Of a stretch of 64,000 nucleotides of DNA, positions 29,183-38,473 are shown one piece after another. The DNA comes from Marinomonas agarivorans. GTDB taxonomy: Bacteria; Pseudomonadota; Gammaproteobacteria; Pseudomonadales; Marinomonadaceae. The notes under the pieces were generated by a model. The model was not told the DNA's origin. It saw only the letters and a program-made list of their open reading frames with translations, and did not search any database. The stretch spans positions 88,688-152,687 of the forward strand of contig NHNK02000008.1 in the NCBI GenBank assembly GCA_002173415.2, in the 5' to 3' direction. The position numbers were made by a program, and so were the translations under genes. Positions within the stretch are counted from its first letter, which is position 1; the number at the start of each line of letters is the position of its first letter.

Positions 29183-29815
29183 ATGACAAAACCTCAACCA
29201 CATCAGACTAAAACAACAAAAAGTTATCATCATGGTGACTTAGCGGATTCGTTATTAAAAGCCGCCATTGAACTGTTACGACAAGATGGTCCTGCCGGAC
29301 TTTCTATGCGTAAGCTGGCGGATTACGTAGGCGTTTCTCGTACCGCGCCCTACCATCATTTCAAAGACAAAAACGCACTGCTATGTGAAATCGCCATTAC
29401 TGGCTTTCAACACCAAGTGAGTACGGTACAAGCATTCATTCAAAAAATAGAATGCGCCACCACTCAAGCGCAAAAGAAGCAGCTTTTTGAAGATTACTTT
29501 TGTGCTTACATTGAGTTTGCTGATACGCATGCCGAAACGTACGATTTGATGTACGGTCGCGCTATTTGGAAATCTGGTCAACCGACCGAGGCTCTGCAAA
29601 AACTATCCAGAGAAAGTTTTAAACAATGGCTAATTTTGATAGAAAAATTACAGCAAGCCAGCATTCTCAGCCATAAAGACACATCACTGCGTGTAGGGCA
29701 AAGTACATGGGCTACCCTACACGGTTTATGCCGCCTGCTCATCGATGGCATTTATCTTAAACGAGAAGATTTGCATGCCATGATAAAAAGTACCTTAGTT
29801 ATTTTGGCTGTTTAG
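29183..29815 (+). CDS. TetR-family transcriptional regulator
   Basis: 210 aa. N-terminal helix-turn-helix LSMRKLADYVGVSRTAPYHHFKDKNALLCEIA (about residues 40-70) and a C-terminal ligand domain of the TetR_C_33/WHG type. It is divergent from fadH, with a perfect palindrome between them, so it probably represses fadH and itself in response to an acyl-CoA-like ligand. There is no Shine-Dalgarno at normal distance; GAGG is 17 nt upstream. The 3' end overlaps the convergent DMT gene by 17 bp. Confidence 0.9.
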   Translation: MTKPQPHQTKTTKSYHHGDLADSLLKAAIELLRQDGPAGLSMRKLADYVGVSRTAPYHHFKDKNALLCEIAITGFQHQVSTVQAFIQKIECATTQAQKKQLFEDYFCAYIEFADTHAETYDLMYGRAIWKSGQPTEALQKLSRESFKQWLILIEKLQQASILSHKDTSLRVGQSTWATLHGLCRLLIDGIYLKREDLHAMIKSTLVILAV

Positions 29816-30701
29816 CAGCAGTAGCAAAGCGACGGTAAAGTTTCGTTTCTACTCCTCTCAGCCAATTTTTATTTGCAATGATGGCGCCAGCTAAAATCAG
29901 TATCAATGCAATTACAATATTAATCGACCAAGCATTTAATCCAGCCAAAGCCAGAATAATGGCAGAGAGAAGCGGTGTACCAAAACTCAAAGACGCCAGT
30001 AACACTCGATTACCCTGTTTTAGCGCAATATCCCATAAATAGAACGCACCGCCTACTGGACCAAGGCCGAGTAGAATTACGCCAATCCATTCTTGCCAGC
30101 TTAACTGCCACTTACCTTGATCTGCTTCAAAACTGAAGTGTGCAATTAAGGCAAACAATGCCACCAACAAAGACAACCAACCAACATCGTCCACATGGCT
30201 TTGCGAGCGAGTTAAAAACCAAGAATAGCTCGACCAAATGATGGCACACGCCAGTGATAACAAATAACCGAGGACATAGCGATTGTCCAAACTCACTTCA
30301 TTTCCGCCTGCGACAATAAACACGATTCCAATAAAACCTAGCAGTCCACCAATGGCTGCACTTAAACGGGTATGAGTGGAAGATACAAACAAGGTCAACA
30401 ACAATGGCCAGGTGTAAACGATGAGACTCACTTCAATCGCTGGAGCAAATTTTAACGCTAGAAAATAGCACAAATGAAAACCAAACAGCCCCATTATGCC
30501 AATTAGCCATTGTGGTTTTGTTAAGGCTGGCTTTTTTAATATCGATTTGCCATTAACGAGTCGTTTAATAGGCATAAGAAGCGCCGATATAAAAAAACAT
30601 AGGCTTAATAATTGTAACGCAGGGATATCCGTTGTCAGTGTGCCTAATAGCGCCAGCATGCTCCATAAAAGTAATGCTAGTATGCCTAATGTTGTTGCCA
30701 T
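29799..30701 (-). CDS. EamA/DMT-family exporter, YddG-like
   Basis: 300 aa from the ATG at 30701 (MATTLGILALLLWSML), which has AGAGGG upstream. Ten hydrophobic segments in two EamA repeats. FHLCYFLALKFAPAIEVSLIVYTWPLLLTLF and LGLGPVGGAFYLWDIALKQGN resemble YddG-like aromatic amino acid or amine exporters. The substrate is not certain. An AraC regulator lies just upstream on the same strand (122-bp gap). Confidence 0.85.
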   Translation of the reverse strand: MATTLGILALLLWSMLALLGTLTTDIPALQLLSLCFFISALLMPIKRLVNGKSILKKPALTKPQWLIGIMGLFGFHLCYFLALKFAPAIEVSLIVYTWPLLLTLFVSSTHTRLSAAIGGLLGFIGIVFIVAGGNEVSLDNRYVLGYLLSLACAIIWSSYSWFLTRSQSHVDDVGWLSLLVALFALIAHFSFEADQGKWQLSWQEWIGVILLGLGPVGGAFYLWDIALKQGNRVLLASLSFGTPLLSAIILALAGLNAWSINIVIALILILAGAIIANKNWLRGVETKLYRRFATAAKQPK

Positions 30702-30823
30702 AATACCCTCTTGTTCAGACGTTGTTTTCGTGCAGAGATTACTTAAAAGTCGGTTGTAATAGTAACGACAAAAAAACACTTTTTTTTGCTAAAAAGACGG
30801 TTTAATAGCATAAAGAGACGCTT

Positions 30824-31540
30824 TTACATATAAGAACGTAGGAAAGCTGAAGGGGGTTGCCCATAGTAGTTGGAAAAACGACGGCTGAAGGCTGATACAT
30901 CTTGATACCCTACTTTTTCAGCAATAATACTCACCGGCCAATCCGTATGAACCAGCATGGCTTTGGCTTTTTCCATCCGTATCTGGGTAATGTATTGATG
31001 CGGGGTCATGGTGACACTTTGGCGAAATACTACTTTAAATTGTGTCAAGCTTAAGCAAGCAATATTTGCTAATGCCACTAACGACCATTTTTTTGCAATA
31101 TCCTTATGAAGTTCAGCTAGGACATGCTCTATACGTGGATCGATACGATAGTGACAACTCTGCTCTGTCAATAATTGCTGAAACAAGGCAACACTGGTTA
31201 CTTCTATTTGCTCACTTAAATGATGCGGCAATTGCTGTTCTAAAAAGCGAATGTAAGCCAGTAAAGGTGCACTGAGAGAGAAAACAACCTGTTTTGATTC
31301 CAGCATGTTGTCTGGCAAAATTTGCAAATCGGCCACAATAAAACGCGCCTGCTCATGGGCTTTAAACTGATGCTCTTTACCAGAACGCACAATCACACCA
31401 TCGCCAACACTCACCATACCTTGATATTTTTCAACCCGAATATCGATGGAGCCATTTAAAGGTAAAACAAGTTGGTGGTAGTCATGTGTATGGGAACGGA
31501 TATGGTTTGTATAAGAGCGAATTGACAGAGCATTTTTCAT
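30824..31540 (-). CDS. AraC-family transcriptional regulator
   Basis: 238 aa. An N-terminal cupin-like sensing domain (HDYHQLVLPLNGSIDI, DGVIVRSGKEHQF) is followed by two helix-turn-helix units from about residue 140, with SLVALANIACLSLTQFKVVF and VSIIAEKVGYQDVSAFSRRF. It sits upstream of the DMT exporter in the same direction and likely controls it. The ligand is unknown. Confidence 0.88.
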   Translation of the reverse strand: MKNALSIRSYTNHIRSHTHDYHQLVLPLNGSIDIRVEKYQGMVSVGDGVIVRSGKEHQFKAHEQARFIVADLQILPDNMLESKQVVFSLSAPLLAYIRFLEQQLPHHLSEQIEVTSVALFQQLLTEQSCHYRIDPRIEHVLAELHKDIAKKWSLVALANIACLSLTQFKVVFRQSVTMTPHQYITQIRMEKAKAMLVHTDWPVSIIAEKVGYQDVSAFSRRFSNYYGQPPSAFLRSYM

Positions 31541-31563
31541 CGTAAAACAACCCTATTAAGAGG

Positions 31564-31634
31564 CTAAGCACTTTTGGAGACTAAGCATCTGCGGAAAACT
31601 AAGCATCTGTGAAAAACTAAGCACCTGTGGTTAT
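31564..31634 (-). repeat. Four tandem 17-18-bp repeats upstream of the araC-type gene
   Basis: CTAAGCA begins units at 31564, 31581, 31599 and 31617, in a consensus near CTAAGCATCTGTGGAAAA. The array starts 24 bp upstream of the AraC-type start codon and ends before the lipoprotein gene. It could hold regulator sites or be another slippage product. Confidence 0.85.
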
Positions 31635-31658
31635 CCAGTTAGATCACACGCATGACTA

Positions 31659-32090
31659 TTACTGCTCTGTTGTCAGGTGTTGATTCACTGCATCATGCAA
31701 GGCATCTTGTGATGTAACGTTTTTGCCACCCACGGCTTTTAAAATATCATCGTATTGGGCCGACTCTTGCTGTACATCCTCTTCGCTACAGCGCGTTTCT
31801 TTTTCTAACCAATGTAGTGTATTACCAACAAGATAAATCGAACCAGAAACTACGGCACTGCTAACAAACACACCGGCAGCGAGAACCAGAGCCGCTTCGC
31901 AGCCATCACCACTGCAATTAGAAAAGGCATTTGTCCCATCAATTACATTTAGCTCTAATTCTTTTGTATACAAATCACAAGAGGCAACAACGGGAGCTTC
32001 TTCGGCGTATTGCGGCACAACAGCGCAGCCAAACAAAAGCAACGTCACGCACAGGACAGCACTGAAGTAGGTAAACGACAGATTAAACAT
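31659..32090 (-). CDS. Putative lipoprotein, unknown
   Basis: 143 aa. The signal peptide ends in the lipobox LLFGC at residue 22, so the product is probably a lipoprotein. The mature part contains SNCSGDGCEAALVLAAGVFVSSAVVSGSIYLVG, a glycine/alanine-rich hydrophobic stretch that may insert in the membrane, then a charged tail. I recognise no family. It stands alone. Confidence 0.7.
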   Translation of the reverse strand: MFNLSFTYFSAVLCVTLLLFGCAVVPQYAEEAPVVASCDLYTKELELNVIDGTNAFSNCSGDGCEAALVLAAGVFVSSAVVSGSIYLVGNTLHWLEKETRCSEEDVQQESAQYDDILKAVGGKNVTSQDALHDAVNQHLTTEQ

Positions 32091-32238
32091 GGGTGGGAGG
32101 TCCTTTTCACTGTTTTGTATAAACAGGCTCTAGTATACATATAAGCCTGTGATAATTCACAGCCCCAAGGACAAAGAAAGAGCGTTGTTGTTAGTGCCTT
32201 CACGTCTTCTATTTATTTGTAGCGCTGTCAAATCAACT

Positions 32239-33195
32239 CTATGTAGTTAGCGTCTTTTTACGAGCATGACGGCCAAGCAGATAGATAGGCACAATGATTA
32301 AGGCGGCCCCAATTACAAACCAAATATCTAAGGCTTCAGAGAAAATTAACCAGCCAGCAAACACAACAAACAATAAGCCGACGTACTCCACACTGGCAAT
32401 ACGGCTAGCAGGAACATGACTATAGGCTTTCATACAACAGAAGCTGTAACCAATTGAGCAAAGTGAAGAGCCAACCGCATAACCCATCATAGCCAAATTC
32501 AATGTTGTCCCTTCCCAAACAAACAAGGCAAAGCTAAGTGGAATAGCGCACAGTTGCGTGACCCACAAACCATGCAATAAAGCTTGTCTCTTAGGCAACT
32601 TACGGATCAATAAACTGCTAACAGCCAATAACAATGAAAAGATTAGAGCGTAGATGGCTCCCAAATTAATTTCTGTTGGGCGCAAAATCACCAATACACC
32701 GGTAAAGCCTCCAATCACCGCGCACAGCATTAAGGCTGTTAAACGCTCTTTCAGGAAGAGCACTGATAACAAGACAATCATTATTGGCACCGTATAAAAA
32801 ATCGCATTGGCAGTTGAAAGTGGTAGAAGTTGCAGTGATAACACCAAACACAAGGAGGCCAACACCCAAATATTGCCTCGCAAGAAGTGAACAGGAAGAC
32901 CAACAAATAAATTAGACCAATTAATTGATCGGTAAAATATCAGTAAAAACAATGAAGTAAAAATAGAGCGAATGAAAATGAATTGAAAAATGGGGATATC
33001 CTGACCAGCCAATTTAATCAGAACATCAGAAACGGTTGCCGTAAAATTGCCTAATACTAAGAGTAAAATAGCACTGGCAATCGTCATGTCATTGCCAGTT
33101 TTTTTTGATGTACGTTTCCCCATGTTAACGAAAAATGCACGAGCAAAAAGCATGCGTTTAAGTGTGGCTAAATTAAATGAAGTATGACCCTGCAT
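32239..33195 (-). CDS. EamA/DMT-family transporter
   Basis: 318 aa from ATG 33195, chosen because AGGGGC lies about 5 nt upstream. The ATG at 33087, just before the first membrane helix, is an alternative without a ribosome-binding site, and a GTG at 33231 is also possible. Ten hydrophobic segments form two EamA domains. Characteristic text is PLSTANAIFYTVPIMIVLLSVLFLKERLT and SRIASVEYVGLLFVVFAGWLIFSE. It is an inner-membrane exporter of unknown substrate. Divergent from a LysR gene that may regulate it. Confidence 0.85.
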   Translation of the reverse strand: MQGHTSFNLATLKRMLFARAFFVNMGKRTSKKTGNDMTIASAILLLVLGNFTATVSDVLIKLAGQDIPIFQFIFIRSIFTSLFLLIFYRSINWSNLFVGLPVHFLRGNIWVLASLCLVLSLQLLPLSTANAIFYTVPIMIVLLSVLFLKERLTALMLCAVIGGFTGVLVILRPTEINLGAIYALIFSLLLAVSSLLIRKLPKRQALLHGLWVTQLCAIPLSFALFVWEGTTLNLAMMGYAVGSSLCSIGYSFCCMKAYSHVPASRIASVEYVGLLFVVFAGWLIFSEALDIWFVIGAALIIVPIYLLGRHARKKTLTT

Positions 33196-33370
33196 AAACG
33201 CCCCTGCTAATAATGGCTCGATGTAAAACACGTTGCTATAAACCTGCGAAGAAACAAAATTCTAAGGAAGAGAGAGATATTATGTAAAACGAGTTTTTTT
33301 GGTTTAGTATTAGTTTTTTTAATGAAAAGTAATACTCACTTTTATTATTTAGTTACGGAGCAATCGCGTT

Positions 33371-34312
33371 ATGGCGTTACCACCACTTAAATCTTTGCCT
33401 GTTTTTGAAACGGTTGCCCGCCTTAATAGTTTTTCCAAGGCCGCAACAGAACTCAATGTGACACAAAGTGCTGTGAGCCATACAATAAAGTCATTAGAGG
33501 ATTATTTGGGCGAGCGTTTATTTATACGCCAAGGGCGCCAACTCATTCTTACAGATGAAGGGCAGGCGTATCTAGAAAGTATTAGTGCTTCTTTATTACA
33601 AATAGAACAGGCCACCAATCAGCTTAAAGGCCAACACAACGGGCGCTTTCGTTTGGCCATTTATAGTTCTTTTGCCGTGTATTGGCTGATTCCCCGCCTG
33701 ACTGACTTTCAAAGACAGCACCCGCAGACAGATGTATCTATTGAAATGATGCATCTTGACCCTGAATTATCAGACCGTATCGGTGATGGTTTTATTACCA
33801 TTGATAACCACCAACGGGGTTTTGACTTTCACTTTCTCTATAAAGAACGCCTATTCCCAGTTTGTAGCCCGCAGTTTTATCAACAGATGAGCGCTCAATT
33901 ACACAAGTTTAGCCAACAATCGCTGGATGAGTATTTAATAGAAAATCCATTGTGGCTTACTCAATTTCCCTTGATTACTACCTTTAGTATCTTTAATGAC
34001 TTTGCGCGAGATTGGCAACTCTGGTTTGAGGCAATTGGCTTATCTCTGCCAGATAACGCTATATTACGCAATTTTAGCCATTTAATTTTAGGTAAAGAAG
34101 CCGCCTTACATCACTACGGAATTGCACTGATTAACGATTACATGCTGGAACAGGATGAAATAAATAACAAACTCATTAAATTACCCTGTCATCATTTTGA
34201 AACTGGCGATAACTTTTATTTTGCTCATAAAACCAGCCGCCGTAACGAAGCAGAAATGGTCGCTATCAAACACTGGCTCCAAATCCAAAGCCAAACGCTG
34301 AATCATCTTTAA
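33371..34312 (+). CDS. LysR-family transcriptional regulator, GcvA-like
   Basis: 313 aa. It begins MALPPLKSLPVFETVARLNSFSKAATELNVTQSAVSHTIK, the winged helix-turn-helix of the GcvA-like LysR group, followed by DYLGERLFIRQGRQLILTDEG and an effector-binding domain. Divergent from the DMT transporter gene with about 175 bp between starts, a classic LysR arrangement. Confidence 0.9.
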   Translation: MALPPLKSLPVFETVARLNSFSKAATELNVTQSAVSHTIKSLEDYLGERLFIRQGRQLILTDEGQAYLESISASLLQIEQATNQLKGQHNGRFRLAIYSSFAVYWLIPRLTDFQRQHPQTDVSIEMMHLDPELSDRIGDGFITIDNHQRGFDFHFLYKERLFPVCSPQFYQQMSAQLHKFSQQSLDEYLIENPLWLTQFPLITTFSIFNDFARDWQLWFEAIGLSLPDNAILRNFSHLILGKEAALHHYGIALINDYMLEQDEINNKLIKLPCHHFETGDNFYFAHKTSRRNEAEMVAIKHWLQIQSQTLNHL

Positions 34313-34316
34313 CTAA

Positions 34317-34344
34317 GCTGAGAGAAAGATCGAAGCATCTCAGC
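34317..34344. terminator. Hairpin between convergent LysR and AEC genes
   Basis: GCTGAGA and TCTCAGC form a perfect 7-bp stem with a 14-nt loop, 5 bp after the LysR stop and 71 bp beyond the AEC-gene stop. There is no clear T-run on either strand, so termination is only suggested by position. Confidence 0.35.
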
Positions 34345-34414
34345 CATCATCTAAAAGGTGGTTAGTAAAAAACAGACAACCAGCGGAGCCAACAAGCCTC
34401 AATGCCAAAAACCA

Positions 34415-35362
34415 TTAATGCAGCCAAGCATTGTAGCCAAACCAAGTTTGACTAAACCATACGGTAAGCGGCAATGTGATAACGGTTAACCCAGTTTGAA
34501 CACTGATAAAGACGGATAAAATTGACGCGTTCCCTCCTAGTTGTTTGGCTAATACATAACCTGAGGTTGCCGTTGGTACCGCCCCAAATAAAATCGCCAC
34601 ACACGATTCTAGCGCCCCTAATTCTAAGAAAATACAGGCCACTCCGATCGCTAAGGGGAAGCAAATCAAGCGAATAAGAGTCGACAGCACTAACAATAAT
34701 CCTGAAGATTTAAAGGCACTGATCCGCAAACTGGCTCCAACCGCCAACAATACAAGTGGCAAGGTAGCTCGAGATAAAATACCTGTCATGTCGGTGAGCA
34801 AAAATACCTTCTCTATTTCCGCTAAGTTGACGAGAACACCGGCTAAAATTGCTAAAATAAGTGGATTTTTGACTAATTCTTTCAATAACAGGTTTGAAAG
34901 AGAACTGCTTTTTTTACCATGCAATGTCACCATGCTGATAACCAGAATGACGTTCACACTCGGAATCAAGATAGCCGCGCCTAGGGTTGCCAGAATAAGG
35001 CCCTCTTCACCGTAAACCGCATTGGCGATGGCAAGTGCTATAAATGAGTTAAAACGTATACAAGCCTGTAAAACTGACGTTCCAGTTGGCCGATTTGTTC
35101 GACTGAATACACAGGTAATCAGCACCAACAAACTTACCAAAGCTAAGGCAAAGGCAATAACTATTGCGTAGTTAGGCAGCACAGGACTGCTTAAATCCAC
35201 TTGAGAAATGTTGTAAAACAACATGGCGGGGAACAAAACCCAATACACCAATTTATCAACACCAGACCAAAATTGATCTGCTGGAAATTGCTTGTATTGC
35301 AATAAGGCGCCAAATAGCAAAAGGCCAAAGATAGGAAGAATTGTTAAAGAAAGTTCAAACAC
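34415..35362 (-). CDS. AEC (auxin efflux carrier) family transporter
   Basis: 315 aa with about ten hydrophobic segments: LPIFGLLLFGALLQYK at the N-terminus, RFNSFIALAIANAVYGEEGL in the first half and LFGAVPTATSGYVLAKQLGGNA in the second, a pattern characteristic of the AEC family. Bacterial members carry malonate, malate or other small acids; the substrate here is unknown. Confidence 0.87.
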   Translation of the reverse strand: MFELSLTILPIFGLLLFGALLQYKQFPADQFWSGVDKLVYWVLFPAMLFYNISQVDLSSPVLPNYAIVIAFALALVSLLVLITCVFSRTNRPTGTSVLQACIRFNSFIALAIANAVYGEEGLILATLGAAILIPSVNVILVISMVTLHGKKSSSLSNLLLKELVKNPLILAILAGVLVNLAEIEKVFLLTDMTGILSRATLPLVLLAVGASLRISAFKSSGLLLVLSTLIRLICFPLAIGVACIFLELGALESCVAILFGAVPTATSGYVLAKQLGGNASILSVFISVQTGLTVITLPLTVWFSQTWFGYNAWLH

Positions 35363-35552
35363 TCAGTTACCACCCTATACTCAGAATGAAAAGTAATGGG
35401 CATCTTACCTGATATTAAGATTATATATTCACTCTTGTTGATAAAAATTTGCCATTATTTCATTGTAAAGTTAAAACGACTACGAACTTTTTTTGCGTTC
35501 ACTAAGTCAGACGATATTATTTTACTTTCACCAAGTTAGCAGGAGTTATTGC

Positions 35553-37091
35553 ATGGAAATGGGCAACTTCCCAGAATTCGCGTTTCATCTACTCGAAGCC
35601 TTATCACTGATTTTTGCAGGGCTGCTCGCTCTGCTCATTGTAGCGATCATCTATATGTATATCGTTGATATTAACCAAACAGAACAAACAATTCGCCGTA
35701 ATTACCCTGTTATCGGGCGCTTGCGTTACAAATTCGAGCATCTTGGTGAGTTTTTCCGCCAGTATTTCTTTGCGCAAGATAGAGAGGAATTGCCTTTTAA
35801 CCGTGCGCAGCGCTCTTGGGTTTACCGTGCGGCCAAAAACGTTGATTCAACGATCGCTTTTGGCTCAACCCGTTCCTTGGATAAACCTGGAGACCTGTTA
35901 TTTCTTAACGACCCCTTCCCGACATTGGAGGAAGAAGCCAAAGAAGCATCACATGTAACAATCGGCCCTTACGCCGACAAACCTTTTATTACTAACTCCA
36001 TCTATAACCTATCGGGTATGAGCTTTGGCGCTTTGTCCGTGCCAGCGGTAACTGCGCTAGCAACAGGGGCGAAAAAAGCAGGCATCTGGATGAATACTGG
36101 TGAAGGCGGTTTGTCGTCTTATCATCTACAAAGTGGTTGCGATATCGTCTTTCAAATTGGTACAGCCAAATATGGTGTGAGAGATAATAACAGTCAACTT
36201 TGCGATGAAAAATTACGGGGAGTAGCCGCGCATGAACAAGTCCGCATGTTTGAAATCAAAATGAGTCAAGGAGCCAAACCAGGCAAAGGCGGCATTTTGC
36301 CAGGCGAAAAAGTCAATGACGAAATCGCTGCGATACGAGGCATTCCTGTTGGTGAAGACTCTATCAGTCCTAATGGTCATCCAGACATTCGCAATATTGA
36401 CGATTTGCTGGATATGATAGCGCGAATACGCAATGTCACAGGCAAACCTGTTGGTTTTAAAGCCGTTATAGGCACATCAGCCTGGCTAGAAGAATTGTGC
36501 GAAAAAATTCATACCAGAGGTATTGAATGTGCACCGGATTTTATTACCGTCGATAGCGCCGACGGTGGCACAGGTGCGGCGCCACAAAGTCTAATGGATT
36601 ATATGGGAACACCGCTAAAGCGCAGCTTACCCAAGGTCATCAATATCTTGATCAGTTACAACTTAAAAGATCGCATCAAAGTTATCTGTTCGGGGAAAAT
36701 GGTGAACCCATCAGATGTGGCGGCAGCTTTATGTATGGGGGCGGATTTTGTTGTGTCTGCTCGTGGTTTCATGTTTGCCCTAGGTTGTATACAGGCGTTG
36801 CAGTGTAATAAAAACACCTGCCCCACTGGTATTACAACGCACAATCCGAAATTGCAAAAAGGGCTTATTCCGAGTAATAAAGCGGAACGAGTGGCGAACT
36901 TTGTGAAAAACATGAGAAAAGAAGTCGGCATTATTGCCCATTCGTGTGGTGTGGTTGAGCCAAGAAAGTTAAATCGTTCCCATGCGGAGTTGATCAATGA
37001 GCGTGGCATCCCAATGCCTATGTCAGATGTGTATCCTCTGCCTCAAATCAAACCAGAGTATCGTGTTGAATCGCACCGTAGCCCAGAATAA
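35553..37091 (+). CDS. Membrane-anchored FMN-binding glutamate synthase-family protein
   Basis: 512 aa from ATG 35553, preceded by AGGAG. Residues 12-35 form a membrane helix. The rest resembles the FMN/Fe-S catalytic barrel of the glutamate synthase large subunit, with SGMSFGALSVPAVTALATGAKKAG, GAKPGKGGILPGEKV, DSADGGTGAAPQSLMDYMG and the cluster cysteines in CIQALQCNKNTCPTGI. It has no amidotransferase domain, so it is not a complete GltB. The physiological reaction of these stand-alone GltB2-like proteins is not well defined. Confidence 0.88.
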   Translation: MEMGNFPEFAFHLLEALSLIFAGLLALLIVAIIYMYIVDINQTEQTIRRNYPVIGRLRYKFEHLGEFFRQYFFAQDREELPFNRAQRSWVYRAAKNVDSTIAFGSTRSLDKPGDLLFLNDPFPTLEEEAKEASHVTIGPYADKPFITNSIYNLSGMSFGALSVPAVTALATGAKKAGIWMNTGEGGLSSYHLQSGCDIVFQIGTAKYGVRDNNSQLCDEKLRGVAAHEQVRMFEIKMSQGAKPGKGGILPGEKVNDEIAAIRGIPVGEDSISPNGHPDIRNIDDLLDMIARIRNVTGKPVGFKAVIGTSAWLEELCEKIHTRGIECAPDFITVDSADGGTGAAPQSLMDYMGTPLKRSLPKVINILISYNLKDRIKVICSGKMVNPSDVAAALCMGADFVVSARGFMFALGCIQALQCNKNTCPTGITTHNPKLQKGLIPSNKAERVANFVKNMRKEVGIIAHSCGVVEPRKLNRSHAELINERGIPMPMSDVYPLPQIKPEYRVESHRSPE

Positions 37092-37152
37092 CAGCTACGC
37101 AGACATTCACAGCAGCACGAAATTCAAATGAACAAAACCCCTTCTTTTCATT

Positions 37153-37185
37153 GGCAGAACTCTCTTTGTTTCTGCCTTTTTCTTG
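37153..37185 (+). terminator. Intrinsic terminator after the GltB-like gene
   Basis: GGCAGAA (37153-37159) and TTCTGCC (37170-37176) form a perfect 7-bp stem with a 10-nt loop, followed by TTTTTCTTG. It lies 62 bp after the stop codon, in the right orientation. Confidence 0.75.
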
Positions 37186-37390
37186 TTCACTGTATTTTTT
37201 TATTTAAAAATTATCATTTTTTTTGATGTTTTTTGTCATTAAAAACCATCTTTTTCTCTCTCTTAAAAAGAGTGCTAGACAGGCCAAAATTCTTACCTTG
37301 ATAAACAGCTCTTTTTGCTCATTTTTTCTCGCATCACTCTTCTAGACAAGTGAAAAACAGCAGACCTTTATTGTTGTTGCTTTTTCTCTA

Positions 37391-37441
37391 CCGTCATTTT
37401 CTGGTCATTTTTTAGACTTATCTAGATAACCTAACTGTCAC
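37391..37441 (+). promoter_or_regulatory. Candidate Pho box array for the phn operon
   Basis: CCGTCAT (37391) and TGGTCAT (37402) are 11 bp apart, like the two CTGTCAT repeats of the Pho box, matching 11 of 14 positions. A further CTGTCAC lies at 37435, exactly 33 bp (3 x 11) from the second. This is the phasing expected for tandem PhoB binding. The site is about 125-175 bp upstream of phnC. Confidence 0.6.
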
Positions 37442-37565
37442 ATTGGCTTCCTAGTATCGATTAAAACAAAGCCAGAAACAGTACATCTGTCTGCAGCATG
37501 TTGTTGATGATTCGCTGTTCATGAGTGGCACTGTTGATCGTGATTGACTCTACGAGGTAAGTGGA

Positions 37566-38456
37566 ATGAGTGTCATTGAAATCAAAGGCGTTAAGAAGTA
37601 TTTCACCAAAGAGGTTTATGCGTTAAAGCATATTGATCTGTTGATCAATGAAGGGGAAATGGTGTCATTAATTGGCCCCTCCGGCTCAGGTAAATCGACG
37701 CTCATGCGCCATATTTCGGGTTTATTGCTCGCGGATAAAAACAGCCAATCATCTATTCGTGTATTAGGTAAAACCATTCAATCAAAGGGTAAGTTGGATA
37801 AAGACATTCGCACTTCTCGCGCCCAAATCGGCCATGTTTTTCAACAATTTAATTTGGTTAATCGCCTATCGGTGTTGACCAATGTTATGGTCGGCGGACT
37901 GAGTCGTATTCCCTCTTATCGTAGTCTACTGGGCTGGTTTACCGCAGAAGAAAAGCGCTTAGCTCTACAGGCCTTAGATCGAGTGGGGTTGAAAAATGTA
38001 GCGCTAAAGAGGGCGTGCGACTTATCCGGTGGACAGCAGCAACGTGTAGCAATTGCCAGAGCGTTAATGCAAAAAGCCAACGTTATTCTTGCCGATGAGC
38101 CCATTGCTTCTCTCGACCCAGAGTCATCTCGTTTAGTTATGCAAACGTTAAAAGACATTAATGAAAAAGATGGCATCACGGTTGTTGTCACTCTGCATCA
38201 GGTGGATTACGCCCAAAAATACTGCCAACGCGCTGTTGCGTTGCAAGATGGGGCGGTCTTTTTTGATGAACAAATTAATCAACTTAATCAGCACAAGCTC
38301 AACCAGCTTTATGGAACTCAAGCAGTACATTCTTTTAGTGAAGACACTGTTTCCAGTTCAAACGGAATGAACATGTCAAATGGAATGCCTTATTCACAAG
38401 ATGGAACAGCAAACACCGAAGAAGATCATTCACAACCCCGTTCACTTATTAATTAA
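37566..38456 (+). CDS. phnC: Phosphonate ABC transporter ATPase PhnC with C-terminal tail
   Basis: 296 aa. Walker A GPSGSGKSTLMRHISG near residue 38, signature LSGGQQQRVAIARALMQ, Walker B VILADEPIASLDPESS and switch histidine VVTLHQVDYA. PhnC energises phosphonate import with PhnD and PhnE. The conserved domain ends near residue 255. The remaining 40 residues form a polar Ser/Asn/Met-rich tail (SSSNGMNMSNGMPYSQ and following) not usual for PhnC. First gene of the operon. Confidence 0.95.
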   Translation: MSVIEIKGVKKYFTKEVYALKHIDLLINEGEMVSLIGPSGSGKSTLMRHISGLLLADKNSQSSIRVLGKTIQSKGKLDKDIRTSRAQIGHVFQQFNLVNRLSVLTNVMVGGLSRIPSYRSLLGWFTAEEKRLALQALDRVGLKNVALKRACDLSGGQQQRVAIARALMQKANVILADEPIASLDPESSRLVMQTLKDINEKDGITVVVTLHQVDYAQKYCQRAVALQDGAVFFDEQINQLNQHKLNQLYGTQAVHSFSEDTVSSSNGMNMSNGMPYSQDGTANTEEDHSQPRSLIN

Positions 38457-38473
38457 TTGTTGGAGTTTATGTT

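Larger units (their letters stand above)
37092..37565 (+). other. 474-bp intergenic region upstream of the phn operon
   Basis: Contains the terminator of the preceding gene and the candidate Pho box before phnC. A T-rich stretch near 37,195-37,260 has two more TNGTCAT/TTATCAT-like words (37211 and 37233, spaced 22 bp). No gene is visible. Confidence 0.6.
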
